Assembly (NCBI GenBank): GCA_003450815.1
Contig: DMES01000027.1
Span: forward strand, 1-23,288
Source of the DNA: Elusimicrobiota bacterium
Lineage (GTDB): Bacteria > Elusimicrobiota > Elusimicrobia > Elusimicrobiales > UBA9959
Length of the DNA: 23,288 bases
Direction: 5' to 3'
Below, piece by piece: positions 8,696-15,999 of the stretch. Both the position numbers and the translations under genes were made by a program. The notes below the pieces were generated by a model. The model was not told the DNA's origin. It did no database searches and saw only the letters and a program-made list of their open reading frames with translations. How positions within the stretch are numbered: position 1 is the stretch's first letter; each line of letters opens with the position of its first letter.

Positions 8696-11479
8696 ATGTC
8701 CAAGACGGCTGTTAAATCCAAGGCTGCTTCAAAGACCGTTAAAATTTCCAAAAAAGTTATTTATTTCTTCGGCGGCGGCAAGGCCGATGGCAAAGAATCA
8801 ATGAAAAATCTGCTGGGAGGCAAAGGGGCGAATCTTGCCGAGATGGCCGGCCATCCCGACCTGCGCCTGCCAGTTCCCCCCGGTTTCACCCTTACCACCG
8901 AGATCTGCACCTATTATTGGGCCAACAAGCGTTCCTATCCGAAGGGCCTCACACAGGATGTTGAAAAGAACCTGCGCAAGGTGGAGGAGATAGTGGGTAA
9001 AAAATTCGGGGATCCGGTGAACCCGCTGCTCGTTTCAGTGCGCTCAGGCGCCCGCAAATCCATGCCGGGCATGATGGAGACCATTCTTAACTGCGGGCTC
9101 ACCGAGGACACCATTCCCGGGCTCATCAAACTCACCAACAATCCCCGCTTTGTTTACGACTCGTACCGCCGTCTTATAATGATGTATTCCGATGTTGTGA
9201 TGGAAAAGGGCGCCGGCATAGAGACTGAGGACGATAAGGGCATACGCAAGCAGCTAGAGCGCATCATGGACGCGATGAAAGAGAAGCGCGGAGTAAAATC
9301 CGACACTGAACTTAAGGCCGAAGATCTTAAGGAACTGACCGTGCAGTTCAAGGCTAAAGTCAAGGAAGTCCTCGGTAAGGAATTCCCCGATAACCACATG
9401 GATCAGCTTTGGGGCTCCATTGGGGCGGTGTTCGCCTCCTGGATGGGCAATAAGGCCGTTAAGTACCGCGAAATAGAACATATCCCGGCTGAATGGGGAA
9501 CGGCAGTTAACGTGCAGTCCATGGTGTTCGGCAACATGGGCGATGAATCCGCCACCGGCGTGGGCTTTACCCGCAATCCCGGGACCGGCGAGAACTACTT
9601 CTACGGAGAATTTCTGGAGAACGCCCAGGGCGAGGATGTGGTGGCCGGAATCCGTACCCCCCACCCGATAAACGAGGACAGCCGCAGCGAACAGTCCAAG
9701 CACCTTAAGTCCATGGAACAGCTGATGCCAGCCGCCTATAAAGAGCTGTCCGGCATCCGCGCCAAACTTGAAAAACATTACCGTGACATGCTAGACATTG
9801 AGTTTACCGTGCAGAACGGTAAGTTGTATATGCTTCAGTGCCGTGTGGGTAAGCGTAACGGCCCCGCCGCCGTGCGCATGGCGCTGGATATGCATAAGGA
9901 AAAACTGGCCACGCGCGAGGAAGTTGTAATGCGCGTAACCCCGGATCAGCTCGACGAATTGCTGCACCCGATTATAGACCCCAAGGTGGAGGCCAGAACA
10001 AAGCCGTTAGGGAAGGGCCTTCCCGCCGGTCCCGGCGGCGCGGTCGGCATGATAGTTTTCACCGCTGCCGAAGCTGTGAAGTGGCGCAAAGAGAACAAAC
10101 ATGTCATTCTTGTGCGCGAAGAAACCAATCCCGAAGACGTCGAAGGCATGAGGGCGGCTGAAGCCATCCTTACCGCCCGCGGCGGCATGACCTCTCACGC
10201 GGCCCTTGTGGCCCGCGGGTGGGGTAAGTGCTGCGTGGTCGGCTGCGCCGGCATCGAGATTGACTTGAAAGCCAAGACTCTCCATCTGGATGGAGAGGTG
10301 CTTAAGGAAGGCGATTGGCTTTCTCTGAACGGTTCCAAGGGCTTGGTCTACAAGGGTAAACTGGAGATGGTTGAGGCGCGCGAGTATAACGAGATGCTTA
10401 ATGAGTTCCTGAAGCTCTGCAACGCCATCCGCTCACTTAAAGTTTGGACCAATGCTGATACCCCGGACGATTCCGCAACGGCCCGAAAGTTCGGCGCCGA
10501 GGGCATAGGCTTGTTCCGTATTGAACATATGTTCTACGGCAAGGGCTCCGACGAGGCTCTCTTCAAGCTGCGCAAAATGATCATGTCGAAGACTCTTGAA
10601 GAACGCAAAGCCGCCCTTAATGAACTCTTCCCCCACATGAAGAACGACATAAAAAATACCCTTAAGGTGATGGAAGGCCTGCATGTGACCATCCGCCTTA
10701 TGGATCCGCCGCTGCACGAGTTCGTCCCGCATCAGAAAGAGAAGCTGGAGCAGCTTGGCAAGGCGCTCGGTATTTCTTTTGAGGAATTGGAAGCGCGGGC
10801 CGCGGGCTTGCGCGAATCTAATCCTATGATGGGGCACCGAGGCGTGCGCCTTGGAATAACTTATCCGGAAATAACCGAAATGCAGGCCCGCGCTATTTTT
10901 GAGGCCGCGGCTGAGCTGTATAAGGAAGGAGTAAAAGTTTACCCGGACATAATGATCCCGGTGGTATCGCTGGAAAAAGAGGTAACGCATCAGGCCGATA
11001 TTATCCATAGGGTTTATTCCGAAGTTTCAAAGCAGAAAGGCGTAAAGCTTAACTACATGGTGGGAACCATGATAGAAATCCCCCGCGCCTGTCTTATGGC
11101 CGGCAAGCTCGCCGAAACCATGCAGTTCTTCTCCTTCGGCACTAACGACCTTACGCAGATGACCTTCGGTTACTCGCGTGATGACTCCGGCTATTTCCTG
11201 AAAGAATATGTGGAAAAGAAAATTATTCCGGTGGATCCTTTCCAGACCATAGATCAGGCCGGAGTGGGCGAGCTGATAAAGATAACGGTGGAGCGCGGAC
11301 GGAAAACCCGCAAAGACCTGAAGATAGGTATCTGCGGCGAGCAGGGAGGCGACCCGGCTTCGGTGGAGTTCTGCCATAACTCAGCTCTCAACTATGTTTC
11401 CTGTTCCCCGTTCAGGGTCCCTATAGCCATTCTGGCTGCGGCGCAGGCTCAGATAAAAAGGCCGAGAAAGAATAAGTAA
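8696..11479 (+). CDS. ppdK: Pyruvate, phosphate dikinase
   Basis: This 927-residue cytoplasmic enzyme interconverts pyruvate + ATP + phosphate and phosphoenolpyruvate + AMP + pyrophosphate. It allows pyrophosphate-linked glycolysis or gluconeogenesis. The order is canonical: an ATP-grasp nucleotide-binding domain (about 25-390, with GGKGANLAEM and SVRSGARKSMPGMM), the swivelling phosphohistidine domain with His501 in GGMTSHAALVARG, and the C-terminal PEP/pyruvate TIM barrel with FGTNDLTQMTFGYSRDD and Cys880 in GICGEQGG. Compared with the usual ~875-890 residues it has an extra Lys/Ser/Ala-rich N-terminus (first ~20 residues). AGGAGT eight bases before the ATG supports that start. All key residues are present. 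No PPDK regulatory protein gene is in the window. Confidence 0.98.
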   Translation: MSKTAVKSKAASKTVKISKKVIYFFGGGKADGKESMKNLLGGKGANLAEMAGHPDLRLPVPPGFTLTTEICTYYWANKRSYPKGLTQDVEKNLRKVEEIVGKKFGDPVNPLLVSVRSGARKSMPGMMETILNCGLTEDTIPGLIKLTNNPRFVYDSYRRLIMMYSDVVMEKGAGIETEDDKGIRKQLERIMDAMKEKRGVKSDTELKAEDLKELTVQFKAKVKEVLGKEFPDNHMDQLWGSIGAVFASWMGNKAVKYREIEHIPAEWGTAVNVQSMVFGNMGDESATGVGFTRNPGTGENYFYGEFLENAQGEDVVAGIRTPHPINEDSRSEQSKHLKSMEQLMPAAYKELSGIRAKLEKHYRDMLDIEFTVQNGKLYMLQCRVGKRNGPAAVRMALDMHKEKLATREEVVMRVTPDQLDELLHPIIDPKVEARTKPLGKGLPAGPGGAVGMIVFTAAEAVKWRKENKHVILVREETNPEDVEGMRAAEAILTARGGMTSHAALVARGWGKCCVVGCAGIEIDLKAKTLHLDGEVLKEGDWLSLNGSKGLVYKGKLEMVEAREYNEMLNEFLKLCNAIRSLKVWTNADTPDDSATARKFGAEGIGLFRIEHMFYGKGSDEALFKLRKMIMSKTLEERKAALNELFPHMKNDIKNTLKVMEGLHVTIRLMDPPLHEFVPHQKEKLEQLGKALGISFEELEARAAGLRESNPMMGHRGVRLGITYPEITEMQARAIFEAAAELYKEGVKVYPDIMIPVVSLEKEVTHQADIIHRVYSEVSKQKGVKLNYMVGTMIEIPRACLMAGKLAETMQFFSFGTNDLTQMTFGYSRDDSGYFLKEYVEKKIIPVDPFQTIDQAGVGELIKITVERGRKTRKDLKIGICGEQGGDPASVEFCHNSALNYVSCSPFRVPIAILAAAQAQIKRPRKNK

Positions 11480-11480
11480 A

Positions 11481-11577
11481 TTGCGGCGCAACGCACCGCA
11501 AGTCACAAGTTTCAAGGCCGTTTGTTGGCCATAGGCCCTGATACGGCACTGCCAAAGGCTTGTCACAGGTCACAAGT
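11481..11577. repeat. Intergenic hairpin and GTCACAAG repeats after ppdK
   Basis: Directly after the ppdK stop, TTGCGG (11481-11486) and CCGCAA (11496-11501) can form a short stem. GTCACAAG (11502-11509) recurs inverted as CTTGTCAC (11559-11566) and again direct at 11569-11576. There is no U-tract. The composition is like the other patchwork gaps in this window. The remaining bases up to the gmk start at 11648 show nothing I recognise. Confidence 0.45.
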
Positions 11578-11647
11578 AAAAGACACAAGAGAGAATGAAA
11601 ATACAGGCCTTGCGGCTTATGACCGGTCCACTTGCAAGAATACGGCG

Positions 11648-12283
11648 ATGAGAAGAAGTATATATTTCCCCATGGTGATTTCCGCCCCCTCGGGGGGCGG
11701 AAAGTCAGCCGTGCGGTGCGGCCTGCTGAAACTGGACAAGCGTTTCGCTTTCAGCGTTACCTGCACTACCAGGCCAAAACGCCCGGGCGAAAAGGAAGGG
11801 CGCGATTATTACTTTGTTTCCTCGCGTGAATTTGAGCGTCTGCGAATCAGCGGGCGCCTCCTTGAATGGGCGAGAGTACACGGCAACCTCTATGGCACGC
11901 CGGTGAAGTCTGTCCGTGACCTGCTTGAGAAGGGCCGTATCCCTGTAATGACCATTGATGTGAAAGGGGCCCGGTCGGTTAAAAGAATATTCCCCGGCGC
12001 GGTCAGCATATTTCTGCTGCCTCCGGACCTTAAAACCCTGGTCCGGCGTCTGAAAAAAAGAGGCGAAGCGCCTGAAAACATAGCGCTTCGGCTGGCCACA
12101 GCGCGCAAAGAGATAAAAGTGGCGTACTGTTACGATTACCTGGTTATAAACGACAGGTTAAACAAGGCGGTGAAAGAAGTAGCCGCGATAGCCGCCCTTG
12201 AGGTATTGAAGGTCAGGCGCAACCTTGAAAAAGTTTCGGCGTTTGGCCGGCAACTCGCTAAAAAAATAAGTCTGAAGCTCTGA
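11648..12283 (+). CDS. gmk: Guanylate kinase
   Basis: This 211-residue cytoplasmic enzyme phosphorylates GMP to GDP with ATP. The P-loop APSGGGKS is at 13-20. The GMP-binding stretch TCTTRPKRPGEKEGRDYYFVS follows at about 40-60, and the central VMTIDVKGARSVKRIFPGAVSIFLLPP is the typical core. An earlier in-frame ATG at 11522 would add 42 residues encoded by repeat-like sequence, so I start at MRRSIYFP. No strong ribosome-binding site is visible there. The last residues (SLKL) and the stop already lie in the CTGAAG-unit repeat, hinting that the natural C-terminus was replaced. It is followed by the omega-like ORF and priA, the usual gmk neighbourhood. Confidence 0.94.
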   Translation: MRRSIYFPMVISAPSGGGKSAVRCGLLKLDKRFAFSVTCTTRPKRPGEKEGRDYYFVSSREFERLRISGRLLEWARVHGNLYGTPVKSVRDLLEKGRIPVMTIDVKGARSVKRIFPGAVSIFLLPPDLKTLVRRLKKRGEAPENIALRLATARKEIKVAYCYDYLVINDRLNKAVKEVAAIAALEVLKVRRNLEKVSAFGRQLAKKISLKL

Positions 12284-12396
12284 AGCGATGAAGTCTGAAG
12301 TTTTGGAAGCTCTGAAGATCTGCAAGGACTGAAGTTTGGAAGCCTGAAAGTTTTTTCCTTCAGCTCTTCAGCTCTTCAGATCTTCTAGCGCTTCAA
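12269..12396. repeat. Patchwork hairpin of CTGAAG-type units
   Basis: The left half repeats degenerate CTGAAG(NN) units and the right half repeats the complement CTTCAG(NN). Exact pairs include TGAAGCG (12281-12287) with CGCTTCA (12389-12395) and GAAGATCTG (12314-12322) with CAGATCTTC (12377-12385). It spans the gmk stop and the whole gap up to the AGGAGG site of the next gene. It could form a long, bulged stem. Confidence 0.7.
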
Positions 12397-12410
12397 TATT
12401 AGGAGGTTTT

Positions 12411-12728
12411 ATGAAGACACAAGTTAAACTTGAAAGCGATGCTGACATCCTTGAAAAACTCATCTGTAACTACGGTCCGTCCAAATATACCGACATTGTG
12501 TGGGCCATGCAGTGGGCCGGACATCTGCGCCGTCAGGAGGAATTCCGCCATGTGCCCATGGCCTCGCTTATAGAACAAGCGATGCTTGACGCGATCAGCG
12601 GAAAAATTCCCCGGGAAGAAATAGAAAAGGCCTGCCGCAAGGACCAGGAAATAGACGATAACCTTTCCAGCAAGCGCGAGGAACCGGCTCAGAAACCCAA
12701 AAAAGAAACCATCAAAAGCAAGAAATAA
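12411..12728 (+). CDS. Small protein, candidate RNA polymerase omega subunit-like
   Basis: This 105-residue soluble protein begins four bases after a strong AGGAGG. Residues ~12-70 are helical, with SKYTDIVWAMQWAGHLRR and IEQAMLDAISGKIPREEIE. The tail (75-105) is charged and Lys-rich. Spacing and pattern (a KY..V..A...A..LR helix, then a hydrophobic helix ending in SGKI) are reminiscent of omega (RY.LV..A..RAR.L, then IAL.EI..GKI). It also sits between gmk and the priA region, where rpoZ usually lies. Omega binds the beta' subunit and helps assemble RNA polymerase. Sequence similarity is weak, so a lineage-specific hypothetical protein remains possible. Its stop overlaps the base of the hairpin that holds the next gene's ribosome-binding site. 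Confidence 0.5.
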   Translation: MKTQVKLESDADILEKLICNYGPSKYTDIVWAMQWAGHLRRQEEFRHVPMASLIEQAMLDAISGKIPREEIEKACRKDQEIDDNLSSKREEPAQKPKKETIKSKK

Positions 12729-12754
12729 TAAAATGTTGAGGAACAACATTTTAT
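12728..12754 (+). promoter_or_regulatory. Hairpin presenting the udg ribosome-binding site in its loop
   Basis: AAAATGTTG (12730-12738) pairs perfectly with CAACATTTT (12744-12752), and two more pairs (12728-12754, 12729-12753) reach into the start codon. The five-base loop AGGAA is the ribosome-binding site of the uracil-DNA glycosylase gene. The base of the stem includes the last base of the upstream stop codon. The structure is fully visible; a regulatory role in coupled or temperature-sensitive translation is inference. Confidence 0.6.
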
Positions 12755-13607
12755 GAAAAAAGAACTGCGCGCGCTGGCGGCGGACCTGGCCGGTCATTTA
12801 AAGACTTTAGATGAAGATACGGTGGCGGCTCCTCCTGTTTCCGGGAAAGGCGCGTGTATGCCGGAGTCAGGCGCCGGGGAAACAGCAGGCAGAGGCACAG
12901 GTAAGAAGTCAGAAGTTAGAAGTCGGAAGACTTCTGAATTGGCTCAATCCCTGCCTGTCGTTGTGGAGCAGACCGGTGTTCCCCCCGCACCTGCGGCAGA
13001 TGGCGGGGTGACTATGGATGAGCTTGCGGCCGAAGTGAAATCCTGTCGTAAATGTTCCCTTGGGTACGCGCGGCTTAACGCGGTTTTCGGCGTCGGTTCG
13101 CTTGCGGCGAAAGTGGTTTTTATCGGCGAGGGGCCGGGTTATGAGGAAGATCATCGCGGCGAGCCTTTTGTGGGCCGCTCAGGGAAGCTCTTGGACAAAA
13201 TACTTGAAACTGTGCTTGGCCTCCCGCGGGGACAGGTTTATATAGCGAACATTGTTAAATGTCATCCCATGAAGAATCCGGAGAGCCCGGACTCGATGGG
13301 AAATGACCGTCCTCCGGCTCCGGAAGAGATTTCTGCCTGCCGTCCATACCTTGAAAAACAACTTGCGCTGATAAAACCCAGGTGCATTGTGACGCTTGGC
13401 TCTGTGGCCACAAAATTGATTCTTGGCGAAGCCAGGGGCATATCGCTGCTGCGCGGTAAGTGGTATGATTATCCGAACGGACTGTTCGGCGCCCAGACGA
13501 TTAAAGTGCTTCCGACCTATCACCCAGCGGCGCTCCTGCGCAATCCCAACCTGAAGCGCGATACCTGGGAAGACATGAAGATGCTGAAAGCATTTCTTAG
13601 CGAATAG
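12753..13607 (+). CDS. Family 4 uracil-DNA glycosylase (4Fe-4S)
   Basis: This 284-residue protein removes uracil from DNA, starting base-excision repair. The catalytic part occupies about 90-284. The iron-sulfur cysteines are readable as Cys98, Cys101, Cys170 (NIVKCHP) and Cys196 (SACRPYL). Motif A is GEGPGYEEDHRGEPFVGRSG (GEGPG at 125-129), and motif B is PTYHPAALLRNP with His257. About 90 extra N-terminal residues are low-complexity, and residues ~44-70 are encoded by a hairpin repeat inserted in frame. A small extra loop follows Cys170 (KNPESPDSMGND). The start is fixed by AGGAA in the hairpin loop. The C-terminal SE and stop lie in an AGCGAATAG repeat. It stands just upstream of priA, where coaBC is often found. 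Confidence 0.93.
   Translation: MKKELRALAADLAGHLKTLDEDTVAAPPVSGKGACMPESGAGETAGRGTGKKSEVRSRKTSELAQSLPVVVEQTGVPPAPAADGGVTMDELAAEVKSCRKCSLGYARLNAVFGVGSLAAKVVFIGEGPGYEEDHRGEPFVGRSGKLLDKILETVLGLPRGQVYIANIVKCHPMKNPESPDSMGNDRPPAPEEISACRPYLEKQLALIKPRCIVTLGSVATKLILGEARGISLLRGKWYDYPNGLFGAQTIKVLPTYHPAALLRNPNLKRDTWEDMKMLKAFLSE
12882..12961. repeat. Hairpin repeat inserted in frame within the uracil-DNA glycosylase gene
   Basis: Outer arms ACAGCAGGCAG (12882-12892) and CTGCCTGTCGT (12951-12961) are complementary at 9 of 11 positions. Inside, AGAAGTC (12918-12924) and GACTTCT (12929-12935) form a perfect 7-bp stem with a GGAA loop, within AGAAGTCAG-type units like those in the gap after the gene. The insert keeps the frame open. 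GGCAGAGGCACAGGTAAG (12888-12905) matches 16 of 18 bases of the priA insert at 14775. Confidence 0.65.
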
Positions 13608-13716
13608 GGGATAGCGAAGTGGCGCTCAGGTAGACAGAATTCAGAAGTTAGAATAATGAGTAAGATTTAAACTGTTTTCTGAATTCTGACTTCTGGCTTC
13701 TCACTTCTGACCACCT
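13598..13716. repeat. Patchwork hairpin between udg and priA
   Basis: It begins with AGCGAATAG (13599-13607), which contains the udg stop, followed by a second ATAGCGAAG. AGAATTCAGAA (13636-13646) pairs perfectly with TTCTGAATTCT (13677-13687). The right half continues with ACTTCTG-type units. The whole 117-base gap before priA is this element. No promoter or T-tract terminator is evident. Confidence 0.65.
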
Positions 13717-13724
13717 AACTTTTT

Positions 13725-15905
13725 ATGATCGCTGAAATAGCTTTCCCTATTCCCCTCCACCGGACATTCTATTACCGTCTCCCTGCCGCTCTTGAAGTTT
13801 CCGCCGCGCCGGGACTCAGGGTTCTTGTCCCTTTCGGTTTCAGGCAGGCCGCCGGAGTGATAGTAAAGCTGCTAAAAGATTCAGAGGCGGACCTTTCCGG
13901 GTTCAGGGAAGTTAAAAGCGTAATAAAACTGCTGGATGCGAGTCCGGTTTTCACTGACGATATAGTGGAACTGGCGTTCTGGATGCGCGACCGCTGGAAT
14001 TCCCCTGTAGGGCTTTCTCTTGAGGCTTTTTTCGGCGGCCGACTTGCGGACCTTTATGCTTTTGAAGACATTCTCCGGCCTACTGAGAATCAGGTTTTGG
14101 TTGATTCCCCGCCTATTTCTGGTTTTTCCGCTGAAGCGGTGGCGCGTATTGGCGGGGCTATCGGCCCGTCCGCGAGTGAGAACGCTCAACAGGGCGGCGC
14201 TTCCCTATCTTTACCTAAGGTGTTTTTACTTACCCATCCTCCTGGAATTCTCCGTAACGAAATCTTTATTCCGCTGTGCGCCAGGGCTATGTCCTCCGGT
14301 GGACAGGTCCTTTTGATGGTTCCCGACCTGAATGTAATAGCGTCTTTCGCAAAAACCCTCTCTGGAATTTTTGGAGAGCCAAACATCGCGCTTTGGCACA
14401 GCCATCTGACTCCTGTGCAGCGCAAAAATACCTGGACAGGAGTTTTAAGCGGCCGGCACCGCTTGTTGGTGGGAATGCGCTCGGCGGCTTTTTTGCCGTT
14501 TAGGAAACTGGCGCTTGCCATTGTGGATTCGGAACATGATAATGTTTACAAGCAGGAAGAGGAAAAAAACAAGCTTCATTTCCACGCCAGGGAACTCCTG
14601 TTGAGGCGGGCTCGTTCTCACGGAACCTGTGTTACGCTCGCAAGTCCGTGCCCGTCGCTGGAAACATACGGCCGTGCGGTTGCGGGAGATTTTGAATTAG
14701 TCGCGCCGGTGGCTTGGACGCATGGTGAAACGGTGGGCTCGCAGGCGGAAGACGCTAGTGAAAAAACAGGCATAGGCAGAGGCATAGGTAAAGCACCTGC
14801 AGCTTCTTACTCTGCCTTAACCACCGCTTTGCCTGCGCCTTTATCTGCCGTTGCCGGGCAGGCGGGTGTCTCGGTGATTGATATGAACAAATACGCCGGC
14901 CTTATCGCCGAACCGCTTGCGGATAAAATCAAGCTCACGCTTGAGCGCGGCCGCAAAGTGTTGCTGCTTACCGGGCGCAAAGGCTATACGGGGCTGATAT
15001 TTTGCGTGAAGTGCGGCTGGACCAAGCGCTGCGCGCGCTGTCGCGTGCCCATGAGCGTGGTGAAAGAGGAAGCCGCGGGCGTGGAACAGTTCCTTTGCCG
15101 TCGCTGCGGCAGAAAAGATCCTTACAGCGAGATCTGTCCACGCTGTTCCGGCACGATATTTCGGAGGTCAGGGCTTGGTACCCAGAAAGCGGAGGAAGCC
15201 GCTAAGGCGCTGTTCCCTGCCGCGCGCACAGCCAGATTTGACGGCGATGTGGTGCGTAAATCGGCTAGGAACGCCAGGGAAACACTTGAGGGGTTCCTTA
15301 AAGGCGGCACGGAGATACTGGTGGGCACCCGTATAGCTGCCCGTGACCGCGGGCTTGAAACATTGGGCCTGGTGGCTGTGCTTGACGCAGACATTGAAAT
15401 TTCAAGCACAGACTTCCGGGCCTCGGAAAAAGCCTTCCAGCTCTTCTATGAAGCGTATCATTCTCTCAAGGTGTCCGGAGCGGAACTGGCGGTTCAGACA
15501 AGAGAGCCGGGACATTATGTGCTTTCACTTTTAAAGGAAATGGATTATCAAAAATTTTTAAACAGCGAGCTTCAGACCAGAAAAGACTTTTTTTACCCCC
15601 CTTTTTCCTTTCTGGTAAAAGTAAGCTTCGCTTCTTTCGATTTGAAAGCCCTGCAGGATTTTGAGGCGGTTTTCCTGAAAGAGCTTGATTTTTTAAGTGA
15701 AGCGGGCAGTGAAGGAGCAGGCAGCGAAATCCTTGGTCCTGTGGGCGCCGCAGATCCTAAAAAACGCAAATTTTTTTCGCAATACTATCTTGTCAAGGCC
15801 GCGAATGAGAAAATATCGGCCGACTGTCTTGAAAAACTGCGCTCGCTAACGCCCCCCAAAAAAGTGAAAATGACGGTGATTGCGGATCCGTATGGGTTCA
15901 GGTAA
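13725..15905 (+). CDS. priA: PriA primosomal protein, apparently helicase-dead
   Basis: This 726-residue protein is full-length PriA, the replication-restart initiator that binds stalled forks and recruits the primosome. The 3'-DNA-binding domain is at 1-100 (IAFPIPLHRTFYYRLP). The helicase core is interrupted by a zinc domain whose eight cysteines are all present (427, 430, 436, 439, 458, 461, 471, 474). Catalytic motifs are eroded at constant length. Walker A GSGKT reads GILRN (174-178), DEEH reads DSEH (268-271), SAT reads SPC (307-309), KGHDF reads RDRGL (540-544), and motif VI QVxGRAGR reads EAYHSLKV (576-583), losing both arginines. Structural motifs such as MRSAAFLPF, YKQEEE, DFRASEKAFQL and QTREPGHYVL persist. 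ATPase and helicase activity are therefore unlikely, but fork binding may remain. Residues ~345-385 are an in-frame repeat insert. The ATG begins MIAEIAFPIP; no strong ribosome-binding site is seen. Confidence 0.93.
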   Translation: MIAEIAFPIPLHRTFYYRLPAALEVSAAPGLRVLVPFGFRQAAGVIVKLLKDSEADLSGFREVKSVIKLLDASPVFTDDIVELAFWMRDRWNSPVGLSLEAFFGGRLADLYAFEDILRPTENQVLVDSPPISGFSAEAVARIGGAIGPSASENAQQGGASLSLPKVFLLTHPPGILRNEIFIPLCARAMSSGGQVLLMVPDLNVIASFAKTLSGIFGEPNIALWHSHLTPVQRKNTWTGVLSGRHRLLVGMRSAAFLPFRKLALAIVDSEHDNVYKQEEEKNKLHFHARELLLRRARSHGTCVTLASPCPSLETYGRAVAGDFELVAPVAWTHGETVGSQAEDASEKTGIGRGIGKAPAASYSALTTALPAPLSAVAGQAGVSVIDMNKYAGLIAEPLADKIKLTLERGRKVLLLTGRKGYTGLIFCVKCGWTKRCARCRVPMSVVKEEAAGVEQFLCRRCGRKDPYSEICPRCSGTIFRRSGLGTQKAEEAAKALFPAARTARFDGDVVRKSARNARETLEGFLKGGTEILVGTRIAARDRGLETLGLVAVLDADIEISSTDFRASEKAFQLFYEAYHSLKVSGAELAVQTREPGHYVLSLLKEMDYQKFLNSELQTRKDFFYPPFSFLVKVSFASFDLKALQDFEAVFLKELDFLSEAGSEGAGSEILGPVGAADPKKRKFFSQYYLVKAANEKISADCLEKLRSLTPPKKVKMTVIADPYGFR
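14775..14849. repeat. Hairpin repeat inserted in frame within priA
   Basis: The left arm GGCAGAGGCATAGGTAAAGC (14775-14794) is complementary, with a small bulge, to the right arm at 14826-14849, which begins GCTTTGCCTGCGCC and ends CTGCC. It encodes a Gly/Ala/Pro-rich linker (about residues 345-385) between the first helicase lobe and the segment leading to the zinc domain. The left arm is nearly identical to part of the udg insert. Confidence 0.65.
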
Positions 15906-15935
15906 CAGGACTTGGGTAAAGGCGTAAACCCTCCG

Positions 15936-15949
15936 AAAATTGCAATTTT
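15936..15949. other. A/T-rich perfect palindrome between priA and tyrS
   Basis: AAAATTGCAATTTT is a perfect 14-base palindrome followed by one further T, in the 94-base gap before tyrS. It could be an operator half-site pair or a weak hairpin. I see no T-box leader upstream of tyrS. Confidence 0.3.
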
Positions 15950-15999
15950 TGTAGCAAAGAACTGTGAACTATGCGCGAAAAATAATAAAATACCTAAAG

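Noticed and set aside
9254..9778. 174-residue open frame on the minus strand inside ppdK
   Set aside because: It lies wholly within a strongly supported PPDK gene, has no ribosome-binding site or recognisable domain, and reflects codon bias of the sense strand.
10433..11008. 191-residue minus-strand open frame inside ppdK
   Set aside because: Shadow of the PPDK TIM-barrel region; no homology signal or start context.
11522..11647. Longer start for guanylate kinase
   Set aside because: The extra 42 residues are encoded by intergenic repeat-like sequence and precede the conserved family start.
12269..12396. CRISPR-like array of CTGAAG units
   Set aside because: Units are 6-9 bases, degenerate and arranged as an inverted repeat. 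There are no constant spacers and no cas genes.
13725..15905. priA as a frameshifted pseudogene
   Set aside because: The frame is intact over 726 codons, with conserved zinc cysteines and structural motifs at normal spacing. The changes are point substitutions at catalytic motifs rather than disruption.
15906..15999. T-box riboswitch before tyrS
   Set aside because: The 94-base gap is too short and has no T-box consensus or terminator/antiterminator pair.
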